Source of the DNA: Mycolicibacterium austroafricanum
GTDB lineage: Bacteria > Actinomycetota > Actinomycetes > Mycobacteriales > Mycobacteriaceae
Reading direction: 5' to 3'
NCBI RefSeq assembly: GCF_902705885.1
Contig: NZ_CACSIP010000022.1
Span: forward strand, 22,871 to 86,870
DNA: 64,000 nucleotides
Of the stretch, positions 62,404-64,000 are shown in pieces. The stretch's first letter is position 1, and every line of letters starts with the position of its first letter. The notes below the pieces were generated by a model, which had not been told where the DNA came from, did not search any database, and saw nothing but the letters and a program-made list of their open reading frames with translations. The translations under genes and the position numbers were made by a program.

Positions 62404-64000
62404 TTATTGGGTGATCTCCGTCATAGCGTGGTCCTGTTTCTCCAGCAGGCGCGCGTAGCCGGCACCCATACCCAGCAGGACCAAGCCCGCCACGATGAAC
62501 ACCGCGACCCGGAAGATGCCGTCCAGGGTGCCGAGGTCGAACAGGAACAGCTTTGCCATCGCGGCGGCGACCAGGCCCAGTCCCCCACCGATTGGCACCG
62601 AGCGCTCGGTGCGCGGCCGGCGGGCGGCGTATCCGAACAGCCCCGCCGCCATCCCGATCCAGCAGATCGTCGCCGTCATGTGGCCGGCATAGAAGCCCAG
62701 ATGGTCGTCACCGCCGACCAACATGCCTGCGGTGACGGTGAACAACGTGACGGCGTAGACGATCACCACGACTGCACCGCCCCACAGCAGGTGCGCCGTG
62801 GTCCGCCACGACCACACGATGGCCACCGCGCAGCCGGCCAGCAGGATGCAGGCCACCAACGTCGATACCGCCCGGCCGGTGGCGAGCACGGTGGGCTCGA
62901 GCAACGTGCTCGGCGGCGCGTAACCCGACTGCAGAGCGGCGCCGACGATCGCGAAGCCGGTCGCCGACCAACGTGCGACCACATCACCGCGCCCTGCCAC
63001 CGCGACCACCACTGCCATCGCCAACAACACCGGTGCGGCCACCGGGCCGTCGAACCCCACGGTCACGGCGATCAGCGCGGCGACCGCCGACGTTGCGGAG
63101 AGCACCCGCCGCACCACGCCGGGAACCCCCGGAAAGCGTTCCCCGACAAGCACAATCGCCAGCAGCGCCGCCGACAGCGCAGCAGCCATCAGCGCCGCGA
63201 TGACGTGGTCCACCGCCAGCACCACACCCAACACCGGTGTCACCCCGGCCGCGGTCAGCAACGCCATCGCCGTGCGGTTGGCCGTCCCCGGAAGCAGGAT
63301 CAACGCAGCGCCGATGCTCACCACCGCCGCGATCGCGCACGCCCCCGCCAGGGCCAGGTCCTGACCCGTGTCGAAGGCGCGGGCCGCGAGCGCCGTCAGA
63401 AGCGGCAGGACCATGGCGGCAATCCGCGCGACGTGCAACCAGATCCAGTCCCTGCCCAGTTGCACCGGCACCGACACAGCGGACAGAGCGAGCATGAACC
63501 CGATGAGAAGCAGGGTGACACCGTCGGTGACGACGGGCGCCAGACCGATCAAGGGCACCAACACCAACAGCCCGAGATGTTCGGAATCCCACCGGCGCGC
63601 CAGTGTCAGACCGCCGCCGGCGATCACCGCGGCGAGGACGAGCCCCACCGGCGCGGAGACCCAGCCGTAGATCGTCGTGACGGCGATGACATCCATGTAC
63701 GCCGCGGCGATACCGGTGGCGGCCAGCGCGATCGCCCCGACGCGCCCACCGGGCCGGGAGTCCAGCCACCATGCCGCGCCGACCAGGCCCGCCGCCAGCA
63801 CGGCTCCGGCAGCGACCCGGAACTCGGGGCGCAGAATTCCCGCCTGCGCCGCGAGCACCAACAGCAACACGACGCCGACCAGGGTCACCGCGACGCCGGC
63901 GACGGCCAGCAGCTTGCCGATCCAGCCCTCTGAACGCTCCCGCGGCGGCTGCGGCGGCCAAACGGGCGGGGGCGGCGGGGATGGCTGCGGAGGCCAAGCC
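62404..64000 (-). CDS. DUF2339 multi-span membrane protein (runs off window end)
   Basis: 532 codons visible without a start; the reading frame continues past base 64000. It opens with a proline/tryptophan-rich cytoplasmic stretch (repeated WPPQP) and then RSEGWIGKLLAVAG before at least fifteen hydrophobic segments. This is the C-terminal membrane part of DUF2339, a large bacterial family of unknown function; the GTG at 63888 is internal and is not the start. It ends 38 nt before the dps ATG on the same strand. Confidence 0.85.
   Translation of the reverse strand, partial: AWPPQPSPPPPPVWPPQPPRERSEGWIGKLLAVAGVAVTLVGVVLLLVLAAQAGILRPEFRVAAGAVLAAGLVGAAWWLDSRPGGRVGAIALAATGIAAAYMDVIAVTTIYGWVSAPVGLVLAAVIAGGGLTLARRWDSEHLGLLVLVPLIGLAPVVTDGVTLLLIGFMLALSAVSVPVQLGRDWIWLHVARIAAMVLPLLTALAARAFDTGQDLALAGACAIAAVVSIGAALILLPGTANRTAMALLTAAGVTPVLGVVLAVDHVIAALMAAALSAALLAIVLVGERFPGVPGVVRRVLSATSAVAALIAVTVGFDGPVAAPVLLAMAVVVAVAGRGDVVARWSATGFAIVGAALQSGYAPPSTLLEPTVLATGRAVSTLVACILLAGCAVAIVWSWRTTAHLLWGGAVVVIVYAVTLFTVTAGMLVGGDDHLGFYAGHMTATICWIGMAAGLFGYAARRPRTERSVPIGGGLGLVAAAMAKLFLFDLGTLDGIFRVAVFIVAGLVLLGMGAGYARLLEKQDHAMTEITQ

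Overview
The window is a high-GC actinobacterial chromosome segment that reads as a fast-growing, non-tuberculous Mycobacterium (Mycolicibacterium type). Recalled gene order supports this. The core genes argCJBDFRGH, pheST, a Rv1647-type cyclase, a DUF2236 oxygenase, tsnR-rplT-rpmI-infC, lysX, uvrA, a metallo-beta-lactamase-fold hydrolase, a universal stress protein, an MFS exporter, uvrB, a DUF402 protein, coaE, rpsA, polA, a DUF35/thiolase pair, pdtaR and cya follow the order of M. tuberculosis Rv1659 down to Rv1625c. They are interrupted by blocks that I do not recall from that genome: acyl-CoA dehydrogenase/SDR, aldolase, cutinase + MHS transporter, a CNNM pair, LysR/hydrolase, the liv cassette, and dps. 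I see no insertion sequence, prophage, integrase or CRISPR array.

Layout. 1-7.7 kb: arginine biosynthesis on the minus strand, argC first, with 4-nt stop/start overlaps from argC through argR and an ARG-box palindrome over the argC promoter. 7.7-11.7 kb: acetyltransferase, pheT, pheS (minus). 11.8-18.3 kb: membrane-anchored FMN glutamate-synthase-like enzyme, small secreted protein, class III cyclase, then an oxygenase/acyl-CoA dehydrogenase/SDR set. 18.3-20.6 kb: infC-rpmI-rplT-tsnR. 20.6-26 kb: DUF1844 protein, lysX, small protein, AlkZ-like winged-helix protein, and a broken acetyltransferase. 26-37.3 kb: uvrA, hydrolase, aldolase, stress protein, cutinase, two MFS transporters, uvrB. 37.3-49.2 kb: DUF402 protein, secreted protein, coaE-GrpB fusion, CNNM pair, rpsA, PrsW protease, ThrE exporter, polA. 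49.2-52.5 kb: LysR/hydrolase pair and DUF35/thiolase pair. 52.5-59.6 kb: a branched-chain-amino-acid-type ABC cassette flanked by two binding-protein genes. 59.7-64 kb: pdtaR, a tRNA with CAA anticodon, membrane adenylate cyclase, Dps, and the 3' part of a DUF2339 membrane protein.

Themes. (1) Arginine synthesis with its own repressor in the operon. (2) Translation: pheST, infC operon, rRNA methylase, rpsA, tRNA. (3) DNA repair and replication: uvrA, uvrB, polA, an AlkZ-like protein. (4) cAMP: two class III cyclases with all catalytic residues and a Rv1636-type (cAMP-binding family) stress protein. (5) Lipid or steroid-type catabolism: acyl-CoA dehydrogenase, SDR, DUF35/thiolase, cutinase.

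The most informative signals outside the genes are: a repeated layout in which a TANNNT box lies 6-8 nt before the start codon, typical of leaderless mycobacterial transcripts and useful for fixing starts; several dyads placed on promoters; a 23-bp-arm inverted repeat; non-standard start codons (ATC for infC, probably CTG for tsnR); a LivH permease fused to an extracytoplasmic domain; and a tRNA-Leu-like gene with a short variable loop.
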